A DNA stretch of 64,000 bases from an uncultured Eubacteriales bacterium. Lineage in GTDB: Bacteria > Bacillota > Clostridia > Oscillospirales > Acutalibacteraceae. A program made the position numbers and the translations under genes. Under the pieces are notes generated by a model. That model was not told the origin of the DNA and searched no databases. It saw only the letters and a list, made by a program, of their open reading frames with translations. This document shows positions 8,040 through 15,935 of the stretch, in pieces. Numbering within the stretch: position 1 is the stretch's first letter; every line of letters starts with the position of its first letter. The stretch lies in NCBI GenBank assembly GCA_934489895.1, contig CAKSST010000001.1, positions 1 through 64,000 of the forward strand. The letters run 5' to 3'.

Positions 8040-9311
8040 TTATATTTTTTCACAAGTGCAACAAAAACCGTCGGTCTTTGTTATAATTACGTCACAAATT
8101 GTTGATAAAATGCCGTCCGTATATGGCATACAAACCCTTATATAATCGTCTGTATAGCCGTGCAGCATACCGTTTTTTTCAGTTTCAAACAAAACCGAGC
8201 GGGTTTGGCCTATAATGCTGTTCATATATGCTTTCTCTGCTTCGGCAGCCGCAGCACCTAAAATGCGGCTGCGTTGTTTTTTAATATTTTCAGGAATCTG
8301 GTTAGGTGCTTTATCGGCAACCGTGCCCGGACGTCTTGAGTATGCGAAAACGTGAGCGCGTGCAAAACCGATATTCTTAAAGAATTCAAGGCTTTGCGCA
8401 AATTCTCTATCTGTTTCACCCGGAAAGCCGCACATAATATCTGTTGTGATAGATACGTATTTAAAATTTTTGCGTATTTTTTCTACAAGATTTTTATAAT
8501 ACCCGGCATCGTAATGGCGGTTCATACGCTTTAAAGTTGCGCTGCAGCCTGATTGCAGAGAAAGGTGGAAGTTCGGACAGAATTTTTTACATTCAGCCAA
8601 TCTTTTCAAATCACTGTCGCCTATGTGGTCGGGCTCTAAAGAACCGAGGCGTATGCGTTTAATGCCGTCAACCTCTGCGGCGGCATATACAGCATCACAA
8701 AGGGCATATTCTTCACCCTTGCCGTAATTACATAAATTTATACCAATAAGAACAATCTCGCAGTAGCCGTTTTTTGCAAGCAGCTCGGCTTCTGATTTAA
8801 CATCGGCAGGACACTTTGACCTTACGCGGCCTCTTGAATAAGGAATAATGCAATAGGTGCAGAAATTATCGCAGCCGTCTTCAATTTTTATAAAAGCGCG
8901 TGTGTGCTCTGAAAATCTGCTTATTCGGCAGCTTGCAAAGGCTTCACCGTTTTTGTGAGGGGTGATAAAGGTTTTCGTTTTTCTGTCTTTTACGAATTGC
9001 TCTATTTTTTCAACCAGGCTGTCATAATCATTATTACCTGTAATTATGTCGGCTAAACCGTCAACTTTACCGCCTGCTTGTGAAATGCAGCCGGTTAAAA
9101 CAATGATTGCTTCGGTTTCTCTGCGAAAACGGCGTAAAGCCTGCCTTGCTTTACGGTCACTTTCGGCGGTGACCGAGCAGGAGTTTACAATAATAACTTC
9201 GGCATCTTTTGCGGAGGTTATTTTGTGTCCCAAAGCTTCAAACCGTTCCGAAAGCAGTTGAGATTCATATTGATTAACCTTACAGCCCATAGTGTAAAAA
9301 AATACGTTCAT
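8040..9311 (-). CDS. mtaB: tRNA (N6-threonylcarbamoyladenosine-C2)-methylthiotransferase MtaB
   Basis: A 423-residue radical-SAM methylthiotransferase that adds the 2-methylthio group to t6A37 of tRNAs. The N-terminal UPF0004 domain supplies Cys10, Cys45 and Cys75 for the second cluster. The radical-SAM motif is CDNFCTYC (Cys147, 151, 154), and a C-terminal TRAM-like part follows. The start MNVFFYTMGCKVNQYE at 9311 is chosen for family fit and GGAG just upstream; a 61-codon upstream extension has no domain content and runs through the divergent promoter. Confidence 0.92.
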   Translation of the reverse strand: MNVFFYTMGCKVNQYESQLLSERFEALGHKITSAKDAEVIIVNSCSVTAESDRKARQALRRFRRETEAIIVLTGCISQAGGKVDGLADIITGNNDYDSLVEKIEQFVKDRKTKTFITPHKNGEAFASCRISRFSEHTRAFIKIEDGCDNFCTYCIIPYSRGRVRSKCPADVKSEAELLAKNGYCEIVLIGINLCNYGKGEEYALCDAVYAAAEVDGIKRIRLGSLEPDHIGDSDLKRLAECKKFCPNFHLSLQSGCSATLKRMNRHYDAGYYKNLVEKIRKNFKYVSITTDIMCGFPGETDREFAQSLEFFKNIGFARAHVFAYSRRPGTVADKAPNQIPENIKKQRSRILGAAAAEAEKAYMNSIIGQTRSVLFETEKNGMLHGYTDDYIRVCMPYTDGILSTICDVIITKTDGFCCTCEKI

Positions 9312-9335
9312 ATAAAACTCCAAAAAACAGTAGTG

Positions 9336-9364
9336 TTGACAAAATACAAAAATAATAGTATCAT
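9336..9364 (+). promoter_or_regulatory. Promoter for the HPr-like gene
   Basis: TTGACA (9336-9341) and TATCAT (9359-9364) with a 17-nt spacer, just inside the divergent gap with mtaB. Confidence 0.75.
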
Positions 9365-9393
9365 AATTACAACAAAATTCGGGAGAAAAAGAT

Positions 9394-9630
9394 ATGATTG
9401 AATTTGATATTATGCTGACCGATCTGGAAAGCGTTAAAAAGTTTGTACAGTTATCCGCTGACCAGAAGTTTGATGTTGACGTTTCGTGCGGCAAATATAT
9501 TGTTAATGCTAAATCCCTAATGGGTATATTCAGCCTTGATTTAACAAAAACCTTACATATTAAAGCCTACTGTGACAGCACAAACAGCTTTGCTGAGCAG
9601 GTAAAACCTTATATGATTACGACCGACTGA
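9394..9630 (+). CDS. HPr-like protein lacking the phosphorylatable His15
   Basis: A 78-residue protein with the HPr fold signature. NAKSLMGIFSLDL (residues 38-50) corresponds to the Ser46 region of HPr, with Ser41 as its equivalent. The N-terminal GLHARPA loop carrying His15 is replaced by LTDLESVKKFV, so it cannot act as a PTS phosphocarrier. By analogy with Crh it may be a regulatory HPr paralogue phosphorylated on serine (inference). It has its own promoter and a terminator overlapping the stop codon. No PTS genes are nearby. Confidence 0.82.
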   Translation: MIEFDIMLTDLESVKKFVQLSADQKFDVDVSCGKYIVNAKSLMGIFSLDLTKTLHIKAYCDSTNSFAEQVKPYMITTD

Positions 9631-9649
9631 TATAGTCGGTCTTTTTTTT
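9621..9649 (+). terminator. Terminator of the HPr-like gene
   Basis: GACCGACT / AGTCGGTC stem with a 5-nt loop followed by eight T. The stop codon TGA lies in the stem-loop junction. Confidence 0.9.
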
Positions 9650-9682
9650 GACAAAATATATTATACATTAACATCAGCTATC

Positions 9683-9711
9683 TTGCAAGTTTATAATTAA
9701 ATTGATATAAT
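9683..9711 (+). promoter_or_regulatory. Promoter for the DUF6106-like gene and nnrD
   Basis: TTGCAA (9683-9688) and TATAAT (9706-9711) with a 17-nt spacer; translation starts about 40 nt downstream. Confidence 0.65.
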
Positions 9712-9751
9712 TAAATATACTCAATTTATAAGATTAAGAGGATTAAAGATT

Positions 9752-10264
9752 ATGGATACTTTTTTTGAACAGATAATAAGCGTTAAAATGACATTTCAAA
9801 AAAAGCTTTTGTGCGCTGTTATAATAATATTGGCAGCGGCTGTAATCGCAGCGGCGGTTTTTGGTATATTAGTGTTTTTTGAATTTATGTTTTTGTTTGT
9901 GCTTATTATTACGGGTGTGTGCTTTTTAGCCTATAAACTTATTTGTAATTTACGTATTGAGTATGAGTATATTATTACAAACGGAGATTTGGATATTGAT
10001 GTTATAATAAGCAAAAGACGCCGTAAAAGGATTGCTTCAGTACAGTGTAAGGATATTGAAGGAATACAAAAATACGGTTTTGACGGTAATACCAAAACTG
10101 CGAAAACATTTATTTGCTGTAATAAACATGATGAAGCCTACGCAATTACTGTAAGAGAGAAAAACAGCGGTGTTATTAAGCTTGTTATTGCTCCAAATGA
10201 AAAGATAAAGATGGGAATAACAAAGTTTTTACCAAGAATACTAGTAAAGGATGCGTTTATATGA
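9752..10264 (+). CDS. Two-helix membrane protein, DUF6106-like
   Basis: 170 residues. Two adjacent hydrophobic helices (about 20-42 and 46-65) are followed by a soluble, basic domain of about 100 residues (ISKRRRKRIASVQCKDIEGIQKYG) resembling membrane-anchored PH-like domains. I associate the pattern with clostridial DUF6106 proteins, but this is recall only and the function is unknown. It overlaps nnrD by 4 nt (ATGA), indicating translational coupling. Confidence 0.6.
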   Translation: MDTFFEQIISVKMTFQKKLLCAVIIILAAAVIAAAVFGILVFFEFMFLFVLIITGVCFLAYKLICNLRIEYEYIITNGDLDIDVIISKRRRKRIASVQCKDIEGIQKYGFDGNTKTAKTFICCNKHDEAYAITVREKNSGVIKLVIAPNEKIKMGITKFLPRILVKDAFI

Positions 10265-11091
10265 ACGCTGACAGTATAAAAGAAATTATGGTTGCGCGCA
10301 AAATTGATGCCCACAAGGGTGATTTTGGCAGGGCTTTGCTCATTTGCGGAAGCCGTCTTATGCCCGGTGCGGCAATAATATCTGCGCGTGCTGCATTAAT
10401 GTGCGGCGCAGGGCTTGCAACGGTTGCATCAGATGAGAGGGTAATTGCCGCCTGTGCAGCTGCTATTCCTGAAGCGGTTTATTTTGACACAAATGCTGTG
10501 CAAGGTGAATTAGTTGCCGCGGTAAATAAAGCTGATGCAATTCTGATTGGCTGCGGCTTAGGACAGGGTGAAAAAGCATTCACATTGCTTGATACGGTTT
10601 TGCGTTATGGAAATTGCCCGCTTATTATTGATGCAGACGGTATTAATATGGTGGCTCGCGGCATACAATTAAACAGATATGCGGGAAAAATTTGTATGAC
10701 ACCTCACGCGGGTGAGATGGGACGCTTGCTTGGTATGGACGCTGCCGGTGTCCAGGCGGATAGGAAAGCGGCTGCTGCTGAATGTGTGCGCCGTTACGGA
10801 GTTACTGTCGTATTAAAGGGTGAGGGAACAATAACAGCATTTTGTGACGGCAGTACTATAACAAATACCACAGGCAATCCGGGAATGGCGAAACCCGGCA
10901 GCGGTGATATGCTTAGCGGTATGATGGTGTCATTTCTGGCGCAAGGTATACCCTTTGAAAAGGCGATACCTGCGGCGGTTTATCTGCACGGTATGGCGGG
11001 TGATATAACTGCTGGGCAGTTTACACAGCGCGCAATGCAGGTGAGTGATATGATAGATAATTTGCCCCGTGTATTCAAAATTTTTGAATGA
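10261..11091 (+). CDS. nnrD: ADP-dependent NAD(P)H-hydrate dehydratase
   Basis: Repairs damaged (hydrated) NADH or NADPH using ADP. The 276 residues form a single carbohydrate-kinase-like domain without the fused epimerase (NnrE) half. Hallmarks are HKGDFGRALLICGS, the AGL segment, and the C-terminal GNPGMAKPGSGDMLSG nucleotide site. The start overlaps the upstream membrane-protein stop. Confidence 0.93.
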   Translation: MNADSIKEIMVARKIDAHKGDFGRALLICGSRLMPGAAIISARAALMCGAGLATVASDERVIAACAAAIPEAVYFDTNAVQGELVAAVNKADAILIGCGLGQGEKAFTLLDTVLRYGNCPLIIDADGINMVARGIQLNRYAGKICMTPHAGEMGRLLGMDAAGVQADRKAAAAECVRRYGVTVVLKGEGTITAFCDGSTITNTTGNPGMAKPGSGDMLSGMMVSFLAQGIPFEKAIPAAVYLHGMAGDITAGQFTQRAMQVSDMIDNLPRVFKIFE

Positions 11092-11109
11092 CCGCGGTGT
11101 GTAATTAAT

Positions 11110-11583
11110 ATGAAAAAACGGCTGAAATGGATATTTATTTTGATTTTGCTGACTGTGTTGTCAGGATGTGCATCAAATAAGGAGATTAATGCTGTAACAA
11201 AGGGATATGACTTTACAATAAAGACCGAGTGGAATAAGCAGGATGTAATTTGTGATGTTGCATCTGACAATAATGACTATATTTTTACTATACAACAGCC
11301 CGAGCGACTGAAGGATATGACAGTTAAATATAGCGGTAACAGCTTTAAAGTATCCTATCTTGGAATGGAATATAACTGTGATAACTTTTCGCAGGATACA
11401 CACGGCGTTATTGAAATAGTGTCAGAAGTGCTGCAAAAAAGCCACGGGACAGTCGTGCTTGACGGTAAAACCGAAGGTACGGTTAACGGTATTAAATATT
11501 TATTGCAGGTAGATGATAAGGGAATACCCCAAGAGTTAATTTGCAGTGAAATTGATTTGAATATAGATTTTATAAAAAAATAA
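11110..11583 (+). CDS. Small lipoprotein of unknown function
   Basis: 157 residues. It has a typical signal peptide (KKRLKWIFILILLTVLSGC) with lipobox LSGC, so the mature protein is membrane-anchored at the outer face. The rest is beta-rich with no motif I recognise. It lies 18 nt after nnrD in the same direction and ends at a terminator shared with the convergent 3D-domain gene. Confidence 0.75.
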   Translation: MKKRLKWIFILILLTVLSGCASNKEINAVTKGYDFTIKTEWNKQDVICDVASDNNDYIFTIQQPERLKDMTVKYSGNSFKVSYLGMEYNCDNFSQDTHGVIEIVSEVLQKSHGTVVLDGKTEGTVNGIKYLLQVDDKGIPQELICSEIDLNIDFIKK

Positions 11584-11612
11584 ACAGCTTTGATAACAAA
11601 GCTGTTTATTAT
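11582..11612 (+). terminator. Bidirectional terminator
   Basis: AAACAGCTTT / AAAGCTGTTT, 10-bp stem with a 6-nt loop, between convergent genes, with A/T-rich flanks on both sides. Confidence 0.8.
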
Positions 11613-12685
11613 TACTCTAAAATATAAATCTCAACGTTTCGTCTCCCAAAAGCAACGCATTGCTGTTTTGAAGAGAAGAAAAGGTCTACATTTGTGGGAC
11701 GGCTTTTTGCAAATCCGCCTGTATCGGCAGCAATTGCATAGCCGTAAATGTAACTGCCGTCAGAAGACTTTATAAACATTTTTGTTCCGTACGGAATAAA
11801 CTTGGGATTAACTGCAATATAACCCGGGGATGCAACAACACCTGTTGAGCAGTGTTTGCCGCTTGCAGCGGTATACGCGGTTGCCTGTACGGTTATATGC
11901 TTTTTATAAGAAACTGGGTTTCCGTTTTTATCAAGCTCAATAGGTGCATTGGGAGTGAGCTTAGAAATGCAGCTTACACTTGCACTGGTTGTAACGGCAG
12001 GTTTTTTTGTGCCGATAACAACAGTTTTGTTTACAGGCTTTTGAATAATATTCTCAGAAACAACCTGGCTTTCGGTAACTATACCGTTAACAAGCTTTCT
12101 CTGATAGGTTACCTGTTTTAAGCCAACCTTACCGTCGGTGGTTTGTTTATTCCCCTCAGCAAGCTTAGAGGAATAAGATGTTGTTGAAGAAAAAGGAATT
12201 TCCTCTGTGCTGGTTTCGGTAATGTAATCAATATGTGTTATATCAATGTTTTCAGTTTTAGTGAGAACAGTATCGGTTGAAAGATTGATAATATCATATT
12301 GGTTAAGGGCTATTCCTGCTTTTGCCAATGCGTCTTTAACGGTACCGCCGGTAACATTGACGGTGTATTTCTGTGCGGAATATGTGATGTTGACGGGAAA
12401 TGCATACTTAACAGCAAGAGAAATGTTATTTTTATCTGCTTGTACGGTAATATCGTCTCGCTCGGTATAATTAATGTTTGCAAGATTAAGAATATCCTCA
12501 GTTTTGCTATAACAGGTTTTAAAGTTTAATTCTTTACCGCCGTTATCAATTATAATATTATTAACTGATAGACCGCCTAAGGCAATCAGCACCGCAGAAA
12601 CTACAGCCAGAATGCCAACAGAGAAAACTCTGTTATTAAGACGTGAACGCACAATTGAGAAAGCGTTGCATATTTTATTAAACAT
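11612..12685 (-). CDS. DUF348/G5/3D-domain cell-wall protein (YabE/RpfB-like)
   Basis: 357 residues: an N-terminal membrane anchor or signal (about 19-45), two DUF348 ubiquitin-like repeats (about 50-155), a G5 domain (about 160-240) and a C-terminal 3D domain (VQATAYTAASGKHCSTG through GRRNVEIYIL). The 3D domain resembles lytic transglycosylases of the MltA/Rpf type, so a peptidoglycan-remodelling role is likely. It has a perfect promoter at 12777-12805, and a WalR-box-like sequence lies in its leader at 12710-12726. Confidence 0.88.
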   Translation of the reverse strand: MFNKICNAFSIVRSRLNNRVFSVGILAVVSAVLIALGGLSVNNIIIDNGGKELNFKTCYSKTEDILNLANINYTERDDITVQADKNNISLAVKYAFPVNITYSAQKYTVNVTGGTVKDALAKAGIALNQYDIINLSTDTVLTKTENIDITHIDYITETSTEEIPFSSTTSYSSKLAEGNKQTTDGKVGLKQVTYQRKLVNGIVTESQVVSENIIQKPVNKTVVIGTKKPAVTTSASVSCISKLTPNAPIELDKNGNPVSYKKHITVQATAYTAASGKHCSTGVVASPGYIAVNPKFIPYGTKMFIKSSDGSYIYGYAIAADTGGFAKSRPTNVDLFFSSKQQCVAFGRRNVEIYILE

Positions 12686-12709
12686 ATTATCTCCCTTGGT
12701 TTGATTAGA

Positions 12710-12726
12710 TGTAATCTTTTTGTAAC
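12710..12726 (+). promoter_or_regulatory. Candidate WalR (YycF) box in the leader of the 3D-domain gene
   Basis: TGTAAT-CTTTT-TGTAAC fits the published WalR direct-repeat pattern TGTWAH-N5-TGTWAH. It lies downstream of the promoter, in the transcribed leader. A second TTTTGTAAC half-site is near 12870. WalR controls several 3D and amidase genes in Bacillus; its presence in this organism is assumed, not shown. Confidence 0.4.
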
Positions 12727-12776
12727 CAAAAAATCATAATTTATGTGTCTGCTTTTAAAAAAACAAGAACAAACGC

Positions 12777-12805
12777 ATTATATTATGACGATTTGTATGT
12801 GTCAA
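12777..12805 (-). promoter_or_regulatory. Promoter of the 3D-domain gene
   Basis: Minus-strand TTGACA (12800-12805) and TATAAT (12777-12782) with a 17-nt spacer. The remaining gap up to 13143 is very AT-rich and must contain the start signals of the divergent amidase gene; I could not pick a clear promoter there. Confidence 0.85.
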
Positions 12806-13143
12806 GTTTTTTTAAAAGGGTTAAATTTGTGCAAATAGCACAAAAAGTTCCCAAAACAAAAAGATTACAATTTTGTAACCCCCAAGATATAGAAACATAA
12901 ATTCGAAAAAGATGTATTTTTTTGTGAATTGTCACAAAAATGAGAAAAAGGGGTTGCAAACGGTAATTTTATTACTTTTAAGTATATTTTTACCTTAAAA
13001 TACAGATTTATTCAGTATTTATTATACTATTAATATTATTAATATAATATTATATATTACATATTTATACAAAAGAATTCACCTTAAATAACGACCGTCA
13101 TATATTGGTATATGTGATATTTTAATGAGAGGAATATTGTTTT

Positions 13144-13881
13144 ATGCCAACCATTTATTTAAGTCCCTCCACTCAGGAATTTAATGAGTATAACGGCGGC
13201 GGTAATGAAGAATATTATATGAACCTGCTTGCAGACGCCATGATACCATATTTAAATGCCAGCGGAATACAGTATGTGCGCAATACACCCGATATGACAG
13301 CGGCAAGCTCTATTGCGCAGTCAAATGCAGGAAATTATGATTTCCATCTGGCTTTACATTCAAATGCTGTGGGTGAGGCTGCACCGGGCAGTGTTCGGGG
13401 TGTAGAGGTTTATTATTATCCGCGAAGCACTCAGGGCAAAAGGGCTGCTGATATTATTGCTGAAAACTATTCGCTTATTTATCCTATAAGCGGTGCGGTA
13501 AATACTGTACCAACCGAAAGACTGGGGGAGGTGGTGCGTACCAAAGCACCTGCCGTACTTATTGAAACGGCCTACCACGACAATGCTGAGGATGCTCAGT
13601 GGATAAGAGATAATATTGATAACATTGCGCAGAATTTAGTGTATTCACTTACCGAATATTTTGGCATACCCTTTGTTATGCCGTCGCCTGCTCGGGTTGG
13701 CTATGTTTCTACTATGGGAAGTAACCTTAATATCAGAAATCTGCCCAGTACATCTTCTTATATAAAAACTAAAATACCAAACGAAACTGCGGTAACAATT
13801 TACGGTGAAATACCCGGTTGGTACGTTGTGGGTTATAACGGAATAACAGGGTACGCAAAGGCAGAATATATACGTATATAA
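13144..13881 (+). CDS. N-acetylmuramoyl-L-alanine amidase-like protein with SH3b domain
   Basis: 245 residues: an Amidase_3-like domain (1-170) and a bacterial SH3 domain (about 180-245, GSNLNIRNLPSTSS ... GITGYAKAEYIRI). Zinc-site elements visible are NEEYYMN (Glu22/23), ALHSNA (His72) and the catalytic LIETAYH (Glu141). The first zinc His of the usual DPGHGG motif is replaced by SPST. There is no signal peptide, which is usual for phage- or sporulation-type amidases released by lysis or acting from the mother cell. GAGGA lies about 10 nt before the ATG. Confidence 0.82.
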   Translation: MPTIYLSPSTQEFNEYNGGGNEEYYMNLLADAMIPYLNASGIQYVRNTPDMTAASSIAQSNAGNYDFHLALHSNAVGEAAPGSVRGVEVYYYPRSTQGKRAADIIAENYSLIYPISGAVNTVPTERLGEVVRTKAPAVLIETAYHDNAEDAQWIRDNIDNIAQNLVYSLTEYFGIPFVMPSPARVGYVSTMGSNLNIRNLPSTSSYIKTKIPNETAVTIYGEIPGWYVVGYNGITGYAKAEYIRI

Positions 13882-13885
13882 AGAG

Positions 13886-13917
13886 CAACACACTTACCTT
13901 AAATGGTAAGTGTGTTG
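13886..13917. terminator. 13-bp perfect hairpin between convergent amidase and recG genes
   Basis: CAACACACTTACC / GGTAAGTGTGTTG with a 6-nt loop; the recG stop codon lies in the loop. The T-tracts are weak, so its strength as a terminator is uncertain, but position and symmetry suggest bidirectional use. Confidence 0.65.
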
Positions 13918-15923
13918 TCAAACATACTGAATATTTTGCTTTTCAAAGCAGGAAAATTATCAAGATTTTTATGTCGCTTTAAAAGCGCCGCGGCTTCATC
14001 GGTAGCGCATTTTAATATGTTAACATCGCAGGATATATCTGCAATTTTAAGGTTGGGAAGACCGTGCTGACGGCTGCCTAAAAAATCACCGGGGCCACGC
14101 ATTTGCAGGTCTTTTTCTGCAATTTCAAAGCCGTCATGGGTTTTTGTAAAGGTTTTAAGCCGTAAAACGGTTTCTTCATTTTGGTTATCACAAACCAATA
14201 TACAACTTGATTCTAAACTTGAACGGCCAATTCTGCCGCGCAGCTGATGTAACTGAGAAAGCCCGTAACGGTGGGCGTCCTCAATCATCATAACGGTAGC
14301 ATCGGGTACATCAACACCAACCTCAATTACAGTTGTGCAAATTAAAAGCTGTGTATCGCCGTTTACAAAACCGTTCATAACATTTTGTTTGTCTTTGGCA
14401 CTCATTTTGCCATGAAGCAATGCAACTTTATAATTTAAAAAGTCACCGCATTTTAGCTGCTCATAATACTGTTTTGCCGGAATGAGCGGGGATTCGCTTT
14501 CTTCAATAAGGGGGCATACGATGTAGGCTTTATGTCCCTTGTCAAGCTCGCCTTTTATAAAGCCGTATGCACGTTGCCTTTTTGTACTGTCAATAAGGTA
14601 AGTGTTAACGGCGGCGCGACCTTTTGGAGACTGATTAATAATACTTAAATCAAGGTCGCCGTATATAATAAGCCCTAAGGTGCGGGGTATGGGTGTCGCA
14701 GACATAACCATAACGTGCGGTCCTACACCTTTGCTTGAAAGCGCGTTTCGTTGATTAACGCCAAAACGGTGCTGTTCATCTGTGATAACAAGGCCCAATT
14801 TATTAAATTCAACTCTGTCGGTAAGCAAGGCGTGCGTACCCGTTATAATATTGATTTCTCCGCTTTTCAGCTTGCTTAAAATATCTTTTGCTTGCGCTTT
14901 GGGGGTTGAGCCGGTAAGAAGCGCACAGGAAAGCTGAGAAGAACCAAGTATACGGCAAAGCGTATTATAATGCTGTGTTGCAAGAATTTCGGTGGGCGCC
15001 ATAAGGGCTGCCTGCAAGCCGTTTTTTGCGGCAGTATAGCACAAAGCGGCGGCAACAGCCGTTTTGCCTGAGCCAACGTCACCCTGAACAAGTCTGTTCA
15101 TAGGAACGGATTTTTTCATATCTTCAACGCAGTCTTTTATGGCAGATTTTTGCGCGTCTGTAAGCACAAAAGGCAGGGCATCGCTAAATTCATTTGTAAA
15201 GTCTTTTTTAATGCAGTGAGATGTCTGGCTTTTGTTTACGCTTTTTGTAAGGAAAAGACCGCATTGCAGCAAAAACAGCTCTTCAAAAACAAGACGCCGG
15301 CGCGCCTTATTCAGCATATCGGAGTTTTTGGGGAAATGTATGTTTTCAATAGCCTCTTTGCGGGGCATAAGACGGTATTTGGCGGTAAGCTCCTGCGGGA
15401 GAAAATCTTCTTCAGGTAAAAGTGAAAGCGCGGTTTTAACGGTTTTTGCAATGGCACGGCTGTTAAGACCGGCAACCGAATGGTAGATAGGTCTTATTTC
15501 GGCGCAGGATACAGGCGCAATCTGCGGAGATATAATTTCAACACCGCTTCTGCCAAAGTTTGGCTTTCCGTAAAACAAATATTCATTACCGCATTTTAAT
15601 GCACTTACGGCATATTTGTTGTTAAAAATTTTTATGTTAAAAAAGCTTTCGCCGTCGGTTGCTATAGTGGTAAAAAGGGCTGTATGTCCTTTTAAATAGT
15701 TTAGCTTTACGTCTTGGGCTATTGTGGCTTTTATACAGCAAGGCTGTCCTAAAGTGCAGTCGTTAAGCTTTTTTGGGTTGCTCCAATCCTCATATGCTCT
15801 TGGAAAAAAATCTAAAAGGGCGTCAACACAAAAGATGCCCAGCTTGTTAAAAAGCCGGGCACGCTTTTCGCCTACGCCCTTTAAATACTGTATATCCCGT
15901 TTTTGTAAATCTTCAAACGGCAT
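13899..15923 (-). CDS. recG: ATP-dependent DNA helicase RecG
   Basis: A 674-residue branch-migration helicase that remodels stalled forks. It has an N-terminal wedge/OB part (YLKGVGEKRARLFNKLGI), Walker A QGDVGSGKTAVA, the DEQH box (ITDEQHRFG), and helicase motifs ending QLRGRIGRSS. The length is normal. It follows fakA closely on the same strand, the same order as in many Firmicutes. Confidence 0.96.
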   Translation of the reverse strand: MPFEDLQKRDIQYLKGVGEKRARLFNKLGIFCVDALLDFFPRAYEDWSNPKKLNDCTLGQPCCIKATIAQDVKLNYLKGHTALFTTIATDGESFFNIKIFNNKYAVSALKCGNEYLFYGKPNFGRSGVEIISPQIAPVSCAEIRPIYHSVAGLNSRAIAKTVKTALSLLPEEDFLPQELTAKYRLMPRKEAIENIHFPKNSDMLNKARRRLVFEELFLLQCGLFLTKSVNKSQTSHCIKKDFTNEFSDALPFVLTDAQKSAIKDCVEDMKKSVPMNRLVQGDVGSGKTAVAAALCYTAAKNGLQAALMAPTEILATQHYNTLCRILGSSQLSCALLTGSTPKAQAKDILSKLKSGEINIITGTHALLTDRVEFNKLGLVITDEQHRFGVNQRNALSSKGVGPHVMVMSATPIPRTLGLIIYGDLDLSIINQSPKGRAAVNTYLIDSTKRQRAYGFIKGELDKGHKAYIVCPLIEESESPLIPAKQYYEQLKCGDFLNYKVALLHGKMSAKDKQNVMNGFVNGDTQLLICTTVIEVGVDVPDATVMMIEDAHRYGLSQLHQLRGRIGRSSLESSCILVCDNQNEETVLRLKTFTKTHDGFEIAEKDLQMRGPGDFLGSRQHGLPNLKIADISCDVNILKCATDEAAALLKRHKNLDNFPALKSKIFSMFDNTLTI

Positions 15924-15935
15924 TAATAGTTCCCC

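Noticed and set aside
12686..13143. Cyclic di-AMP (ydaO) riboswitch ahead of the 3D-domain or amidase genes
   Set aside because: The conserved aptamer blocks are absent and the leader of the 3D gene is only about 85 nt.
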